Source: Streptomonospora mangrovi
Lineage (GTDB): Bacteria > Actinomycetota > Actinomycetes > Streptosporangiales > Streptosporangiaceae
Assembly: GCF_027604915.1 (NCBI RefSeq)
Contig: NZ_JAJAQC010000010.1
Location: 124,001 to 188,000 of the forward strand
DNA length: 64,000 nt
Direction: 5' to 3'
Shown here: positions 28,222-37,065 of the stretch, one piece after another
How positions within the stretch are numbered: position 1 is the stretch's first letter
Layout of the letters: the number at the start of each line of letters is the position of its first letter
Translations under genes and position numbers: made by a program
Notes under the pieces: generated by a model
The model's database searches: none
Told to the model about the DNA's origin: nothing
What the model saw: the letters and a program-made list of their open reading frames with translations, nothing else

Positions 28222-29168
28222 TGACCACTAAGACCGCCGTGACCGTGCGGGTCCCCGCGAAGGTGAACCTTCAGTTGGCGGTAGGGCCGGCGCGCGAAGA
28301 TGGATACCACGATCTGGTCAATGTCTTCCACGCTGTAGCGCTGTTCGACGAGGTTACCGTTACCGGGGCCGACTCGCGCCCAGAAGGCGCCTGCGCCGGG
28401 CTGGGTGTCGAGGACGCCACGGGCGGCGGCCTGGCCGCGCACGTGGCCCGGGTGCCCGTCGACGGCACCAACCTCGCCGCCCGCGCGGCCGAGCTGGTGG
28501 CGCGGACCTGCGGCGGACCGGGCGCGGTGCCGCCGGTGCGGCTGCTGCTGCGCAAGGCGATCCCGGTCGCGGGGGGCATGGCGGGGGGCAGCGCCGACGC
28601 CGCCGCCGCGCTGGTGGCGTGCAACACGTGGTGGGACGCCGGGCTCACCCGCGCAGACCTGCTGGAGCTGGCCGCGCAACTGGGCAGCGACGTCGCGTTC
28701 CCGCTGCTGGGCGGCACGGCCGTGGGCACCGGGCGCGGCGAGGTGCTGAGCCCGGTGGAGAGCCCGGGGCGCTACCACTGGGTGTTCGCGCTCGCCGAGG
28801 GCGGGCTGTCGACCCCCGAGGTGTTCGCCGCCTACGACCGGCTGCGGCCCGACGCGCCCGTCCCGCAGGGCGACCCCGATCTGATGGCCGCTCTCGCGGC
28901 GGGCGACGCCGCCCGCCTCGGCGCGGCGCTCAGCAACGACCTGGAGCCAGCCGCGCTGGAGCTGCGCCCCGAACTGGGCGCGGTGCTGGAGTGCGGCCGG
29001 GCGGCCGGAGCGCTGGGCGCGTTCGTGTCGGGCTCGGGCCCCACGTGCGCGTTCCTGGCGGAGTCGCCCGACCACGCGGCGGCCGTCGCGGCGGCCCTGG
29101 AGGAGTCGGGCCGCTGTGAACGCGCGGTCACCGCCTACGGCGACGTCCCGGGGGCGACGCCGGTGTAG
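28221..29168 (+). CDS. ispE: 4-diphosphocytidyl-2-C-methyl-D-erythritol kinase
   Basis: Starting at GTG 28221 the product has 315 residues and belongs to the GHMP kinases. VRVPAKVNLQLAVGPAREDGYHDLVNVFHAV (substrate-binding Lys and Asp) lies at residues 7-37. PVAGGMAGGSADAAAALVA is the ATP-binding Gly-rich loop (about 115-133). GAFVSGSGPTCAFL closes the C-terminal motif. It phosphorylates CDP-methylerythritol in the MEP isoprenoid pathway, supplying the polyprenyl carriers needed by the glycan pathways in this window. It is convergent with soxR. Confidence 0.96.
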   Translation: MTTKTAVTVRVPAKVNLQLAVGPAREDGYHDLVNVFHAVALFDEVTVTGADSRPEGACAGLGVEDATGGGLAAHVARVPVDGTNLAARAAELVARTCGGPGAVPPVRLLLRKAIPVAGGMAGGSADAAAALVACNTWWDAGLTRADLLELAAQLGSDVAFPLLGGTAVGTGRGEVLSPVESPGRYHWVFALAEGGLSTPEVFAAYDRLRPDAPVPQGDPDLMAALAAGDAARLGAALSNDLEPAALELRPELGAVLECGRAAGALGAFVSGSGPTCAFLAESPDHAAAVAAALEESGRCERAVTAYGDVPGATPV

Positions 29169-29299
29169 GGGGCGCGGGCACCGGCTCCGATGTGGCGAAC
29201 ACCGCGCCGAGGCCGGCCGCCACCACGGCGCCGTCGCCGCCGCGGTCGATCAGGACGCTGGTGTGCCCTGGTCGTGGGTCCGGTGCGGTCCGCCCTCGG

Positions 29300-29761
29300 T
29301 CAGATGCCGCCCTCGCGTGCGGGCTTGAGCAAGGGGGCGCCCGGCCCCGCCGCCGCGAGTTCGTCGTCGGCGTTTTGCAGGCTGCACGACTTCAGCGACA
29401 GGCAGCCGCAGCCGATGCACGAGGCCAGGCGGTCGCGGAGCCGCTGGAGGGCGTCGATGCGGGTGTCCAGTTCGGCCCGCCACTGCTCGGAGAGCCGTGC
29501 CCAGTCCGCCACCGTGGGGGTGCGGTTGTCGGGCAGGGTGGCCAGCGCCTCGTGGATCTGGTTCAGGGTGAGCCCCACCCGCTGGGCCGCCGAGATGAAG
29601 GCCAGGCGGCGCAGCGTGTTGCGGTGGTAGCGGCGCTGGTTGCCCGGGGTGCGTTCGGCGGTGATCAGGCCGCGCTCCTCGTAGAAGCGGAGCGCGGTGG
29701 GCGGCACCCCGCTGCGCTCGGCGAGCTGTCCGATGGTGAGGCGTACGGGCAGGTGAGACAT
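29300..29761 (-). CDS. soxR: redox-sensitive transcriptional activator SoxR
   Basis: The 153-residue MerR-family protein starts at ATG 29761. The winged-helix N-terminus (LTIGQLAERSGVPPTALRFYEERGLI) is followed by a dimerisation helix. Four cysteines at 115, 118, 120 and 126 lie in CIGCGCLSLKSC, the exact [2Fe-2S] ligand pattern of SoxR. It would sense redox-cycling compounds and activate a promoter with a long 19-base spacer. Such a site lies in the 69-base gap to the divergent transketolase genes, which are the likely target and are not part of any SoxR regulon I know. Confidence 0.95.
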   Translation of the reverse strand: MSHLPVRLTIGQLAERSGVPPTALRFYEERGLITAERTPGNQRRYHRNTLRRLAFISAAQRVGLTLNQIHEALATLPDNRTPTVADWARLSEQWRAELDTRIDALQRLRDRLASCIGCGCLSLKSCSLQNADDELAAAGPGAPLLKPAREGGI

Positions 29762-29791
29762 GTCACATCCGGTTGTGGTCACGGGTCCGGG

Positions 29792-29824
29792 CCTTGACTT
29801 CCATTTAAGTCGAGGTTTGAGACT
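29792..29824 (+). promoter_or_regulatory. SoxR operator/promoter of the split transketolase genes
   Basis: CCTTGACTT-N6-AAGTCGAGG (29792-29815) is a dyad matching at 8 of 9 pairs. It lies between a -35 TTGACT (29794-29799) and a -10 GAGACT (29819-29824) separated by 19 bases, the over-long spacing of MerR-type promoters. The ATG of the next gene follows the -10 after six bases. Confidence 0.65.
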
Positions 29825-29830
29825 GGCGCC

Positions 29831-30529
29831 ATGTCCACCGCACCGGCTCTGACCAGATACGCCGACCTGCCGGCCCTCATCGGTCTGATGACCGGCGACG
29901 AGAAGCACCGGATCGCCGCCGAGTCCACCCGCGAGGTCCTGTGGGTGCTCTACGACCGGGTCCTCAACGTCTCGCCCGAGACCGCCGAGGACCCCGACCG
30001 CGACCGCTTCCTGCTCTCCAAGGGCCACGGCCCCATGACCTACTACGCGGTCCTCGCCGCCAAGGGCTTCCTCGACGTCGCGACCCTGCGCCGCTGGGCC
30101 GCCTTCGACTCGCCCCTGGGCCACCACCCCGACCGCACCCTCGTCCCCGGCGTCGAGATCAGCAGTGGCTCCCTGGGCCACGGCCTCGGCCTGGGCGTGG
30201 GCACCGCGCTGGGCCTGCGCGCCCAGGGCCGCCACCGCCCGCGCGTCGTCGTGCTCCTGGGCGACGGCGAACTGGACGAGGGCAGCAACCACGAGGCCAT
30301 CGCCGCCGCCGGGCGCCTGGGCCTGGACCGCCTCACCGCCGTCGTGGTCGACAACGGCTCGGCCACCCACGGCTGGCCCGGCGGGATCGGCGAGCGCTTC
30401 GCCCGGGAGGGCTGGACCGCCCGCACCGTGTCAGGACGCGACCAGGACGCCCTCTACGACGCGCTCACCGCACCGCACGGCAACCGCCGGCCGCTCGCCG
30501 TGGTCGCCCGCGTGCGACCGAAGGGATGA
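29831..30529 (+). CDS. transketolase, N-terminal (thiamine diphosphate-binding) subunit
   Basis: The 232-residue product is the PP domain of transketolase as a separate protein. LSKGHGPMTYYAVLAAKG, HPDRTLVPGVEISSGSLGHGLGLGVG and VVLLGDGELDEGSNHEAIAAAG (the ThDP/Mg GDG...N motif) are present. With the C-terminal subunit encoded next (ATGA overlap or nine bases on), it would form a two-subunit transketolase-like enzyme. Split transketolases act in sugar-phosphate interconversion or specialised sugar pathways; the substrate is not determined. A -10 six bases upstream suggests a leaderless, SoxR-controlled mRNA. Confidence 0.9.
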   Translation: MSTAPALTRYADLPALIGLMTGDEKHRIAAESTREVLWVLYDRVLNVSPETAEDPDRDRFLLSKGHGPMTYYAVLAAKGFLDVATLRRWAAFDSPLGHHPDRTLVPGVEISSGSLGHGLGLGVGTALGLRAQGRHRPRVVVLLGDGELDEGSNHEAIAAAGRLGLDRLTAVVVDNGSATHGWPGGIGERFAREGWTARTVSGRDQDALYDALTAPHGNRRPLAVVARVRPKG

Positions 30530-30534
30530 CGACC

Positions 30535-31503
30535 ATGACCATCGCCGCACCCGCACCCCAGCACACCGCCCAGAACGCCGACCAGCACGTCACCCCCCAG
30601 CCCATGCGCGACGTCTTCGCCGAGACCGTCAGCGCCGCGCTGGACACCGACCCCCGGGTGGCGGTCGTGCTCGCCGACATCTCCGCCGACCGCTTCGCGC
30701 GCGCGGCCCAGCGCCACCCCGACCGGGTGGTCAACCTGGGCATCCGCGAGCAACTGCTGATCGGCGCCGCCGGCGGCCTGGCCCTGACCGGCATGCGCCC
30801 GGTGGCCCACACCTTCGCGCCGTTCCTCGTGGAGCGCCCCTTCGAGCAGGTCAAACTCGACCTGGGCCACCAGGGCGCGAGCGCGGTGCTGGTCAGCACC
30901 GGCGCCTCCTACGACGGCTCCTACTACGGGCGCACCCACATGGCCCCCGGCGACGTCGCGCTGCTGGACACCCTGCCCGACTGGACCGTGCACGTGCCCG
31001 GCCACGCCGCCGAGGTCGAGCGGCTGCTGCGCGACGCCCTGGCCGGCGAGGGCAACGTCTACGTCCGCCTCACCGAGCGCGGCAACGCCGCCGCCCGGCC
31101 CGTGGGCGCCGGCCTGGTCACCGTGCGCGCGGGCTCGCGCCGCTCGGCCGGGGTGGTGGTGGCGGTCGGCCCCATGCTGGACCGGGTGCTGGCGGCCACC
31201 GAGGACCTGGACGTCACCGTGGCCTATACCGCGACGGTGCGCCCCTTCGACCGCGAGGGGCTCAACCAGTTGGTGGCCCAGGCCGGACACGCCGACGTCC
31301 TCATGGTCGAGCCCTACCTGGCCGGGACCTCCGCCCACGAGGTCGCCGCCGCCCTGGGCGACCGCCGCCACCGCCAGGGCTCCCTGGGCGTGCGGCGCGA
31401 CGTCGAGGTGCGCGGCTACGGCACCCCGGCCGACCACGACCGCGCCCACGGCCTGGACACCGAGGGGATCGCCAAGGCCGCGCGCGACTTCTTCCTGGTC
31501 TGA
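30535..31503 (+). CDS. transketolase, C-terminal (pyrimidine-binding) subunit
   Basis: The 322-residue product carries the Pyr and C-terminal transketolase domains. VVLADISADRF, RVVNLGIREQLLIGAAGGLALTGMRPVAHTFAPFL contains the catalytic Glu, and VVVAVGPMLDRVLAATEDL the C-terminal fold. I chose ATG 30535 because AAGGG lies nine bases upstream; ATG 30526, which overlaps the previous stop (ATGA), is in frame but too close to it. It pairs with the preceding subunit. The closest relatives include 1-deoxyxylulose-5-phosphate-synthase-like subunits, but the DXS signature is not evident. Confidence 0.9.
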   Translation: MTIAAPAPQHTAQNADQHVTPQPMRDVFAETVSAALDTDPRVAVVLADISADRFARAAQRHPDRVVNLGIREQLLIGAAGGLALTGMRPVAHTFAPFLVERPFEQVKLDLGHQGASAVLVSTGASYDGSYYGRTHMAPGDVALLDTLPDWTVHVPGHAAEVERLLRDALAGEGNVYVRLTERGNAAARPVGAGLVTVRAGSRRSAGVVVAVGPMLDRVLAATEDLDVTVAYTATVRPFDREGLNQLVAQAGHADVLMVEPYLAGTSAHEVAAALGDRRHRQGSLGVRRDVEVRGYGTPADHDRAHGLDTEGIAKAARDFFLV

Positions 31504-31635
31504 CCCCCCGCCCGACCGCTTCGCCCACTCCGCCCGATCCGCCCGGGCCGGTCGGCTTCCCGGCCCCGCCCGGCCCGCCGACCCGCCCGGTCCGGTTCGC
31601 CCCGGTGCCCGTGGGCCAGCACAATGGGACACACG

Positions 31636-33426
31636 ATGAACCTCGTCAATCTGCAAGACGTGTCCCTTGCCTACGGCCCGCTGGTGCTGCTCGACTCCGT
31701 GTCCCTGGGGATCGATGAGGGCGACCGGATCGGCGTCGTCGGGCGCAACGGCGGCGGCAAGTCCACGCTGATGGCGGTGCTGGCCGGGCGCACCGCGCCC
31801 GACTCCGGCCGGGTCGTGCACAACCGGGGCCTGCGCATCGGGTTCCTGGCCCAGCGCGACGCCTTCCCCGACTCCAGCGTGGCCGCCTTCGTGCTGGGCG
31901 AGCGCGCCGAGCACGAGTGGGCCGGCGACGCCCGCGTGCGCGACGTGCTGCGCGGCCTGCTCAGCGGCTGGGACCTCGACGCCCCGATGTCCACCCTCTC
32001 CGGCGGCGAGCGGCGCCGCGCCGCCCTGGCCCGGCTGCTGATCGACGGCCACGACCTCATCGTCCTGGACGAGCCCACCAACCACCTCGACATCGAGGCC
32101 ATCGCCTGGCTGGCCGAGCACCTGCGCCGCCGCCGCGAGGCGCTGGCGGTGGTCACCCACGACCGGTGGTTCCTCGACGCGGTCACCAACCGCACCTGGG
32201 AGGTCGTCGACGGCCGGGTCGAGCGCTACGAGGGCGGTTACGCCGCCTACGTCCTGGCCAAGGCCGAGCGCTCCCGGCTCGCCGCGGCGGCCGAGGAGCG
32301 GCGCCAGAACCTCATGCGCAAGGAGCTGGCCTGGCTGCGGCGCGGCCCGCCCGCCCGCACCTCCAAGCCCAAGTTCCGCATCGACGCGGCCAACAGCCTG
32401 ATCGCCGACGTGCCGCCGGTGCGCGACACCGTGGAACTGGTGCGCTTCGCCAGTTCCCGGCTGGGCAAGACGGTCATCGACACCACCGACCTCACCCTGG
32501 AGGCCGGGGACACCACCCTCATCGACCGCCTCACCTGGCAGTTGGGCCCCGGCGACCGCATCGGCCTGGTGGGCGTGAACGGCTCGGGCAAGACCACCCT
32601 GCTGCGCGCGCTGGCGGGCGAGCGCGAGCCCGACGGCGGGCGGGTGCGCCACGGCAAGACCGTCAACCTCGCCCACCTGTCGCAGAACCTGGCCGAGCTG
32701 GCGCCCGACAGCCGCCCGTTGCAGGCGGTCGAGGAGGTCCGCCGGCACGTCACCATCGGCGACCGGGAGTTCACCGCCAGCCAGATGCTGGAGCGGTTCG
32801 GGTTCCGCGGCGAGCGCCAGTGGACCCCCATCGGGGAGCTGTCGGGCGGCGAGCGGCGGCGGCTCCAACTGCTGCGGCTGCTGATGAACGAGCCCAACGT
32901 GCTGCTGCTGGACGAGCCCACCAACGACCTCGACATCGAGACGCTGACCGAGCTGGAGGACCTGCTCGACGGCTGGCCGGGGTCGCTGGTGCTGGTGAGC
33001 CACGACCGGTACTTCCTGGAGCGCATCACCGACCGCGTGCTGGCGCTGATGGGCGACGGCCGCCTGCTGTTCCTGCCCGGCGGGGTGGACGAGTACCTCA
33101 GCCGCCGGGCCGAGGCCGAGGCGGGCACGGCCGCCGTGCCCTCGCGCCGCCCCGACGAGCCCCAGGCGGGGCCGGCCGCGCCGGCAGCGGCGGCGCCCGC
33201 CCTGTCGGCCGGCGAGCGCCGCGCGGTGCAGAAGGAGGTCCAGCGCGTCGAGCGGCGCCTGGACCGCATCGCCGCGCGCGAGGCCGAACTCCACGAGCAG
33301 ATGGCGCGGGCCGCCGAGGACTACGTCCGCCTGGCCGAACTCGACGGCGAACTGAAGACGCTGGAGGCCGAGAAGGCCGAGCTTGAGGAGATCTGGCTCA
33401 CCGAGGCCGAGAAGCTGAACGAGTAG
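31636..33426 (+). CDS. ABC-F family ATPase (Uup/EttA-like)
   Basis: From ATG 31636 (31624 is an in-frame alternative) the product has 596 residues with two ABC domains and no membrane part. Walker A motifs are GRNGGGKST (36-44) and GVNGSGKTT (about 315); each has LSGGERRR signatures and DEPTNHLD / DEPTNDLD Walker B regions. The interdomain linker is basic with FRIDAANSLI. The C-terminal 80 residues are a charged coiled coil (ERRAVQKEVQRVERRLDRIAAREAEL) as in Uup. ABC-F proteins act on ribosomes or on branched DNA rather than in transport. It follows ispE by synteny in many actinomycetes, here with the soxR/transketolase unit inserted. Confidence 0.93.
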   Translation: MNLVNLQDVSLAYGPLVLLDSVSLGIDEGDRIGVVGRNGGGKSTLMAVLAGRTAPDSGRVVHNRGLRIGFLAQRDAFPDSSVAAFVLGERAEHEWAGDARVRDVLRGLLSGWDLDAPMSTLSGGERRRAALARLLIDGHDLIVLDEPTNHLDIEAIAWLAEHLRRRREALAVVTHDRWFLDAVTNRTWEVVDGRVERYEGGYAAYVLAKAERSRLAAAAEERRQNLMRKELAWLRRGPPARTSKPKFRIDAANSLIADVPPVRDTVELVRFASSRLGKTVIDTTDLTLEAGDTTLIDRLTWQLGPGDRIGLVGVNGSGKTTLLRALAGEREPDGGRVRHGKTVNLAHLSQNLAELAPDSRPLQAVEEVRRHVTIGDREFTASQMLERFGFRGERQWTPIGELSGGERRRLQLLRLLMNEPNVLLLDEPTNDLDIETLTELEDLLDGWPGSLVLVSHDRYFLERITDRVLALMGDGRLLFLPGGVDEYLSRRAEAEAGTAAVPSRRPDEPQAGPAAPAAAAPALSAGERRAVQKEVQRVERRLDRIAAREAELHEQMARAAEDYVRLAELDGELKTLEAEKAELEEIWLTEAEKLNE

Positions 33427-33550
33427 GACCGGGTGGCGGCGCGCTCCGCACGTCAGGCACGCCGCCGCCCGGCCCCCGGTGCCGCCTCCGTCGCCTCGCC
33501 ACCTGACCGTGCGCCGCCCCCGCCATCAGGACTGAGGACGGCCGCCCGGC

Positions 33551-34585
33551 TCAGGAGCCGTGGAGTTCGGCCTCGAACGCGTCGGCGATCAGCGCGGCGC
33601 CCGAGGGGTTGGTGTGGATGTCGGGGCCCACCGCCGGGTTGCACATCCAGGTGTGGTCGCAGATGTGCTGGACGTTGGCGGGCATGCCGGTCTCGCTGCC
33701 CTCGGGCACGGAGAAGTCGTCGGACTCGAAGGCGGCGGCGACGTCGGCCACGGCGATGTCCTCGGCGGCGTAGGCGTCGGCGATGACGCCGTTCATCTCC
33801 TCGAAGACGCCGGTGGCGTAGTCGACCGCCCCGCTCGCGGGCGCCGCGTCCGCCGCCGCGCCGCCTGCGCCCGGGGCGGCGCCGGCCGCGCCCCCCTCCT
33901 CCAGCAGCAGGGCGGCCAGGACCGGGTTGTAGTAGGTCATGCCCACGATGCGGGTGTCGGGGCCGGCGGCCGCGCGCAGGCGCCGGGCGATCTCCGGCAT
34001 CTCCGCCTCCAGCCGCTCCAGGCCGTCGGCCACGCAGTCCCGGTCGATCTCGCCGAGCCCGGTCACCACTCCCGGCCCCGCCGAAGGCTCGGCGCCCGCG
34101 CCGTCGGCTCCCTCCGCGCCCGCTCCCGCGCCGGAGCCCTCGACCGCATCCAGCACGCAGCCGGTGAAGTTGTTGGCGCCGATCCCCACCGTCACCAGTT
34201 CCACCCGGTCGCCGTGCCGGTCGAGGAACCGCTCCGCGGCGGCCAGTTGGGACTCCGCGGCGTAGCGCTCGCCGCACAGGTCGGTGCCGCCGTCCACGAA
34301 GGTCGTGGTGTCCTCGCCGCCGCAGCCCATCCGGCGGTGCTCCAGGGTGGAGTCGCGGTCGTAGAGCCTGCGGTACAGGACGTCGGTGTAGCCCTCCCGC
34401 GTCTCCTCCAGCCCGCCCTCGGCGGCGGGCTGCACCCCCACGGCCAGGGAGTCGCCCAGCGAGACGTAGTAGTGCTTGGCGGAGCCGTCCGCGCCCTCCT
34501 CTCCAGCCGGGGCGCAGGCGGTCAGGCCCCCGGCCAGGGCGGCGGCGGACACGGCCGCCAAGGCGGCACTCCAGCGGTGGTTCAC
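33551..34585 (-). CDS. SGNH/GDSL-hydrolase lipoprotein
   Basis: Starting at GTG 34585 (GGGGAG ahead) the product has 344 residues. A lipoprotein signal peptide ends in LAGGLTAC, so the mature protein would be anchored outside the cell. SGNH blocks: YVSLGDSLAVG with the nucleophile Ser (block I), MGCGGEDTTTF (II), VTVGIGANNFTGC with Asn (III), and DIHTNPSGAALIADAF carrying the catalytic His (V). Two Ala/Gly-rich insertions interrupt the fold. It resembles actinomycete extracellular lipases/esterases of the SCO lipase type; the substrate is unknown. It lies just downstream of a MarR gene on the same strand. Confidence 0.9.
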   Translation of the reverse strand: MNHRWSAALAAVSAAALAGGLTACAPAGEEGADGSAKHYYVSLGDSLAVGVQPAAEGGLEETREGYTDVLYRRLYDRDSTLEHRRMGCGGEDTTTFVDGGTDLCGERYAAESQLAAAERFLDRHGDRVELVTVGIGANNFTGCVLDAVEGSGAGAGAEGADGAGAEPSAGPGVVTGLGEIDRDCVADGLERLEAEMPEIARRLRAAAGPDTRIVGMTYYNPVLAALLLEEGGAAGAAPGAGGAAADAAPASGAVDYATGVFEEMNGVIADAYAAEDIAVADVAAAFESDDFSVPEGSETGMPANVQHICDHTWMCNPAVGPDIHTNPSGAALIADAFEAELHGS

Positions 34586-34692
34586 GGTGCGGCTCCCCAG
34601 GGATGGGCGGCGGGCGGTCGGCGCGGCGGCGGGCGGGGGAGCGCACCGGCGCGGCGCGGGCCGCCCGGCGACCAGGGTGGCCGATCCGGCGA

Positions 34693-35181
34693 TCACTCGT
34701 CCAGTGGCGAGAGCACCGCGCGCAGCAGCGCGGCCAGGCGGGCGCGGTCGGCGCGGCTGACCCCCGACAGCAGCGACTCCTCGTAGCTGAGCAGGTCGGC
34801 CAGTGCGGCGTCGACCCGTTCGCGGCCCTCGTCGGTGAGCCGCACCAGCACGCCGCGCCGGTCGGCGGGGTCGGGGCCGCGCCGCACCAGCCCGGCCGCC
34901 GCCAGGCGGTCGATGCGGTTGGTCATGGTGCCCGAGGTGACGAGGGTGGCGCGCAGCAGGCGGCCCGGACTCAGCTCGTAGGGCGGACCCGAGCGGCGGA
35001 GTTCGGCGAGCACGTCGAACTCCCAGGGCTCCAGGTCGTGCGCGGTGAAGACGGTGCGCCGGGCGCGGTCCAGGTGCCGGGCCAGCCGGGACACCCGGCT
35101 GAGCACCTGTAGGGGTTCGATGTCGAGGTCGGGGCGCTCGGCGCGCCACGCCTCGACCAGGCCGTCGACCTCATCGCGCAT
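34693..35181 (-). CDS. MarR-family transcriptional regulator
   Basis: The 162-residue product starts at ATG 35181. The winged helix is clear: EFDVLAELRRSGPPYELSPGRLLRATLVTSGTMTNRIDRLAAAGLVRR and DPADRRGVLVRLTDEGRERVD, the MarR wing with conserved DxR. A perfect 14-base palindrome lies 16 bases upstream of its start and is the probable autoregulatory site. The lipoprotein gene follows 107 bases downstream. The ligand cannot be inferred; cysteines are absent, so it is not an OhrR-type thiol sensor. Confidence 0.93.
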   Translation of the reverse strand: MRDEVDGLVEAWRAERPDLDIEPLQVLSRVSRLARHLDRARRTVFTAHDLEPWEFDVLAELRRSGPPYELSPGRLLRATLVTSGTMTNRIDRLAAAGLVRRGPDPADRRGVLVRLTDEGRERVDAALADLLSYEESLLSGVSRADRARLAALLRAVLSPLDE

Positions 35182-35196
35182 AGCCGACAGCTTATC

Positions 35197-35210
35197 TCTT
35201 GATATCAAGA
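35197..35210. promoter_or_regulatory. MarR-type palindromic operator
   Basis: TCTTGATATCAAGA is a perfect 14-base palindrome inside an AT-rich patch directly upstream of the MarR gene, similar in form to operators of MarR regulators. Confidence 0.65.
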
Positions 35211-35343
35211 TAGTCGCCCCCGGCCGCGCGACCGGGCCGGCGGCGCCGCGCCCCGCGGGAATCCGGCCCCCAGGCGGGGGAGCGCTCGGGCGGCCCGCCC
35301 GCGGGCGGGCCGCCAAACGCGTCTCCTCGAAAGCGGCCGGGCG

Positions 35344-36003
35344 CTACTCGCCCGCGCGGCCCCGGCGCAGGGTCTCCAGGACCGGCCGGGCCTCCAGGTT
35401 GGACAGGCCGTTCCAGGCCAGGTTCACCAGGTGGGCGGCGACCACCTCGCGCTTGGGCCGGCGGACCTCCAGCCACCACTGGCCGGTCAGCGCGACCATG
35501 CCCACCAGCGACTGCGCGTACATCGGCGCCATCTTGGGGTCGTACCCCCGGGCCTTGAACTCCTCGGCCAGGATGTGCTCGACCTGGGTGGCGATGTCGC
35601 TGATCAGGCTGGCGAAGCTGCCGGTGCCCGACGCCGCGTGGGAGTCGCGGGCCAGGATGCGGAACCCCTGGCTGCACTCCTCGACGTAGCGCAGCAGCGC
35701 CATGGCGGCGTTCTCGATCTGCCCGCGCGGGGTGTCGGCGGTCAGGGACTCGCCGACCATGTTCAGCAGGGTCTGCATCTCGCGGTCGACGACGACCGCG
35801 TAGACGCCCTCCTTGCCGCCGAAGTGCTCATAGACCACCGGCTTGGACACGCCGGCCCGCGCCGCGATCTCCTCGACGGACGTGCCATCGAAGCCGCGCT
35901 CGGCGAAGAGTTCCCGCCCGATCTGGAGTAGCTGCTCCCGGCGCTCCTTGCCGGTCATGCGCTTGCGGCGCGACCGGGGCTGCTGCTCGCTCACGGCTCC
36001 CAT
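35344..36003 (-). CDS. TetR-family regulator linked to the desaturase
   Basis: From ATG 36003 the product has 219 residues. The N-terminal helix-turn-helix (ERREQLLQIGRELFAERGFDGTSVEEIAARAGVSKPVVYEHFGGKEGVYA) is a canonical TetR DNA-binding domain, followed by an all-helical ligand domain. It lies 27 bases downstream of the acyl-CoA desaturase on the same strand, most likely in one operon. TetR genes in this position often sense acyl-CoA and control fatty-acid desaturation or synthesis. A perfect palindrome upstream of the desaturase is the likely operator. Confidence 0.93.
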   Translation of the reverse strand: MGAVSEQQPRSRRKRMTGKERREQLLQIGRELFAERGFDGTSVEEIAARAGVSKPVVYEHFGGKEGVYAVVVDREMQTLLNMVGESLTADTPRGQIENAAMALLRYVEECSQGFRILARDSHAASGTGSFASLISDIATQVEHILAEEFKARGYDPKMAPMYAQSLVGMVALTGQWWLEVRRPKREVVAAHLVNLAWNGLSNLEARPVLETLRRGRAGE

Positions 36004-36030
36004 GATGGCTGCCACCCTTAATCACGGTTC

Positions 36031-36996
36031 TCAGTGCACGGCGTTGACGCGCTTGGCAGCAAGGCGCTCGGCGTTGGGCCAGCGGACCTTGGTCGCCCAC
36101 CCAAGCTTCTCAAACATCCAGATGACGCGCGCGGAGATATCGACCTGCCCCTTGAGCACGCCGTGGCGGGCGCAGGTGGGGTCGGCGTGGTGCAGGTTGT
36201 GCCAGGACTCCCCGAAGGAGGGGATGGCCAGCCACCACACGTTGCGCGAGCGGTCGCGGACCTCGAAGTTCTCCTCGCCGATGGTGTGGCAGATGGAGTT
36301 GATGGACCAGGTGACGTGGTGCAGCAGCGCCACGCGCACCAGGCTGCCCCAGAAGAAGGCGGTCAGGGCGCCCCACCAGGACATGGTCACCAGGCCGCCG
36401 ATGAGGGCCGGGGCCAGCAGCGAGAAGAGCACGAGCGGGCCGAAGAACCGGTCGACCATGCGGACGTCGCGGTCCTTGAGCAGGTCGGGCGCGAAGCGCT
36501 TGGGCGAGGTCTTCTCCTCGTCCAGGTACAGCCAGGCCATGTGGGCGTAGTAGAGGCCCTTGGCCACCGAGCGCCAGTCGTCGCCGAAGCGCCAGGGGGA
36601 GTGGGGGTCGCCGTCGTGGTCGGCGTACTTGTGGTGGCGGCGGTGGTCGGCCACCCACTTGATGACGGAGCCCTCGATGGCGAGGCTGCCGGCGATGGCC
36701 AGCGCGATGCGCAGCGGGCGGTTGGCCTTGAACGAGCCGTGGGTGAAGTGCCGGTGGAAGCCGACGGTGATGCCCAGGCCGCTGATGACGTAGAAGACCG
36801 CGCCGATCACGATGTCGGTCACCGTGAGGCCCCAGCCCCAGGCGAACGGCACGGCCGCGGCCAGGGCCAGCAGCGGGATGAACACGAACGCGAAGACGGT
36901 GTAGCGCTCGGCCCTGCCGCGGCCTTCGGGGTCGAGTTCGGGTTCGGGTGCGCGCTTGCTGCTCTGGTCGACGGTCAGTTCGGGTGCTGCGGTCAT
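36031..36996 (-). CDS. acyl-CoA desaturase (delta-9 fatty-acid desaturase)
   Basis: Starting at ATG 36996 the product has 321 residues and four to six membrane segments. All three His boxes of membrane di-iron desaturases are present: HRHFTH (I), HRRHHKYADHDGDPHSP (II) and HNLHHADP (III). It introduces a double bond into acyl-CoA at the cytoplasmic membrane face, needing electrons from a ferredoxin/oxidoreductase not seen nearby. The TetR gene follows it after 27 bases, and a dyad at 37089-37108 precedes it. Confidence 0.95.
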   Translation of the reverse strand: MTAAPELTVDQSSKRAPEPELDPEGRGRAERYTVFAFVFIPLLALAAAVPFAWGWGLTVTDIVIGAVFYVISGLGITVGFHRHFTHGSFKANRPLRIALAIAGSLAIEGSVIKWVADHRRHHKYADHDGDPHSPWRFGDDWRSVAKGLYYAHMAWLYLDEEKTSPKRFAPDLLKDRDVRMVDRFFGPLVLFSLLAPALIGGLVTMSWWGALTAFFWGSLVRVALLHHVTWSINSICHTIGEENFEVRDRSRNVWWLAIPSFGESWHNLHHADPTCARHGVLKGQVDISARVIWMFEKLGWATKVRWPNAERLAAKRVNAVH

Positions 36997-37065
36997 ATGT
37001 CCACCTTGCTTGTGGCGGCCGCAGGTGTGCCGCGGGGCATGTGGCCCCCGCGTCCCGCGGTCGTC

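Noticed and set aside
30454-33294. Open frame of 946 codons on the minus strand
   Set aside because: Antisense shadow of the transketolase C subunit and the ABC-F gene.
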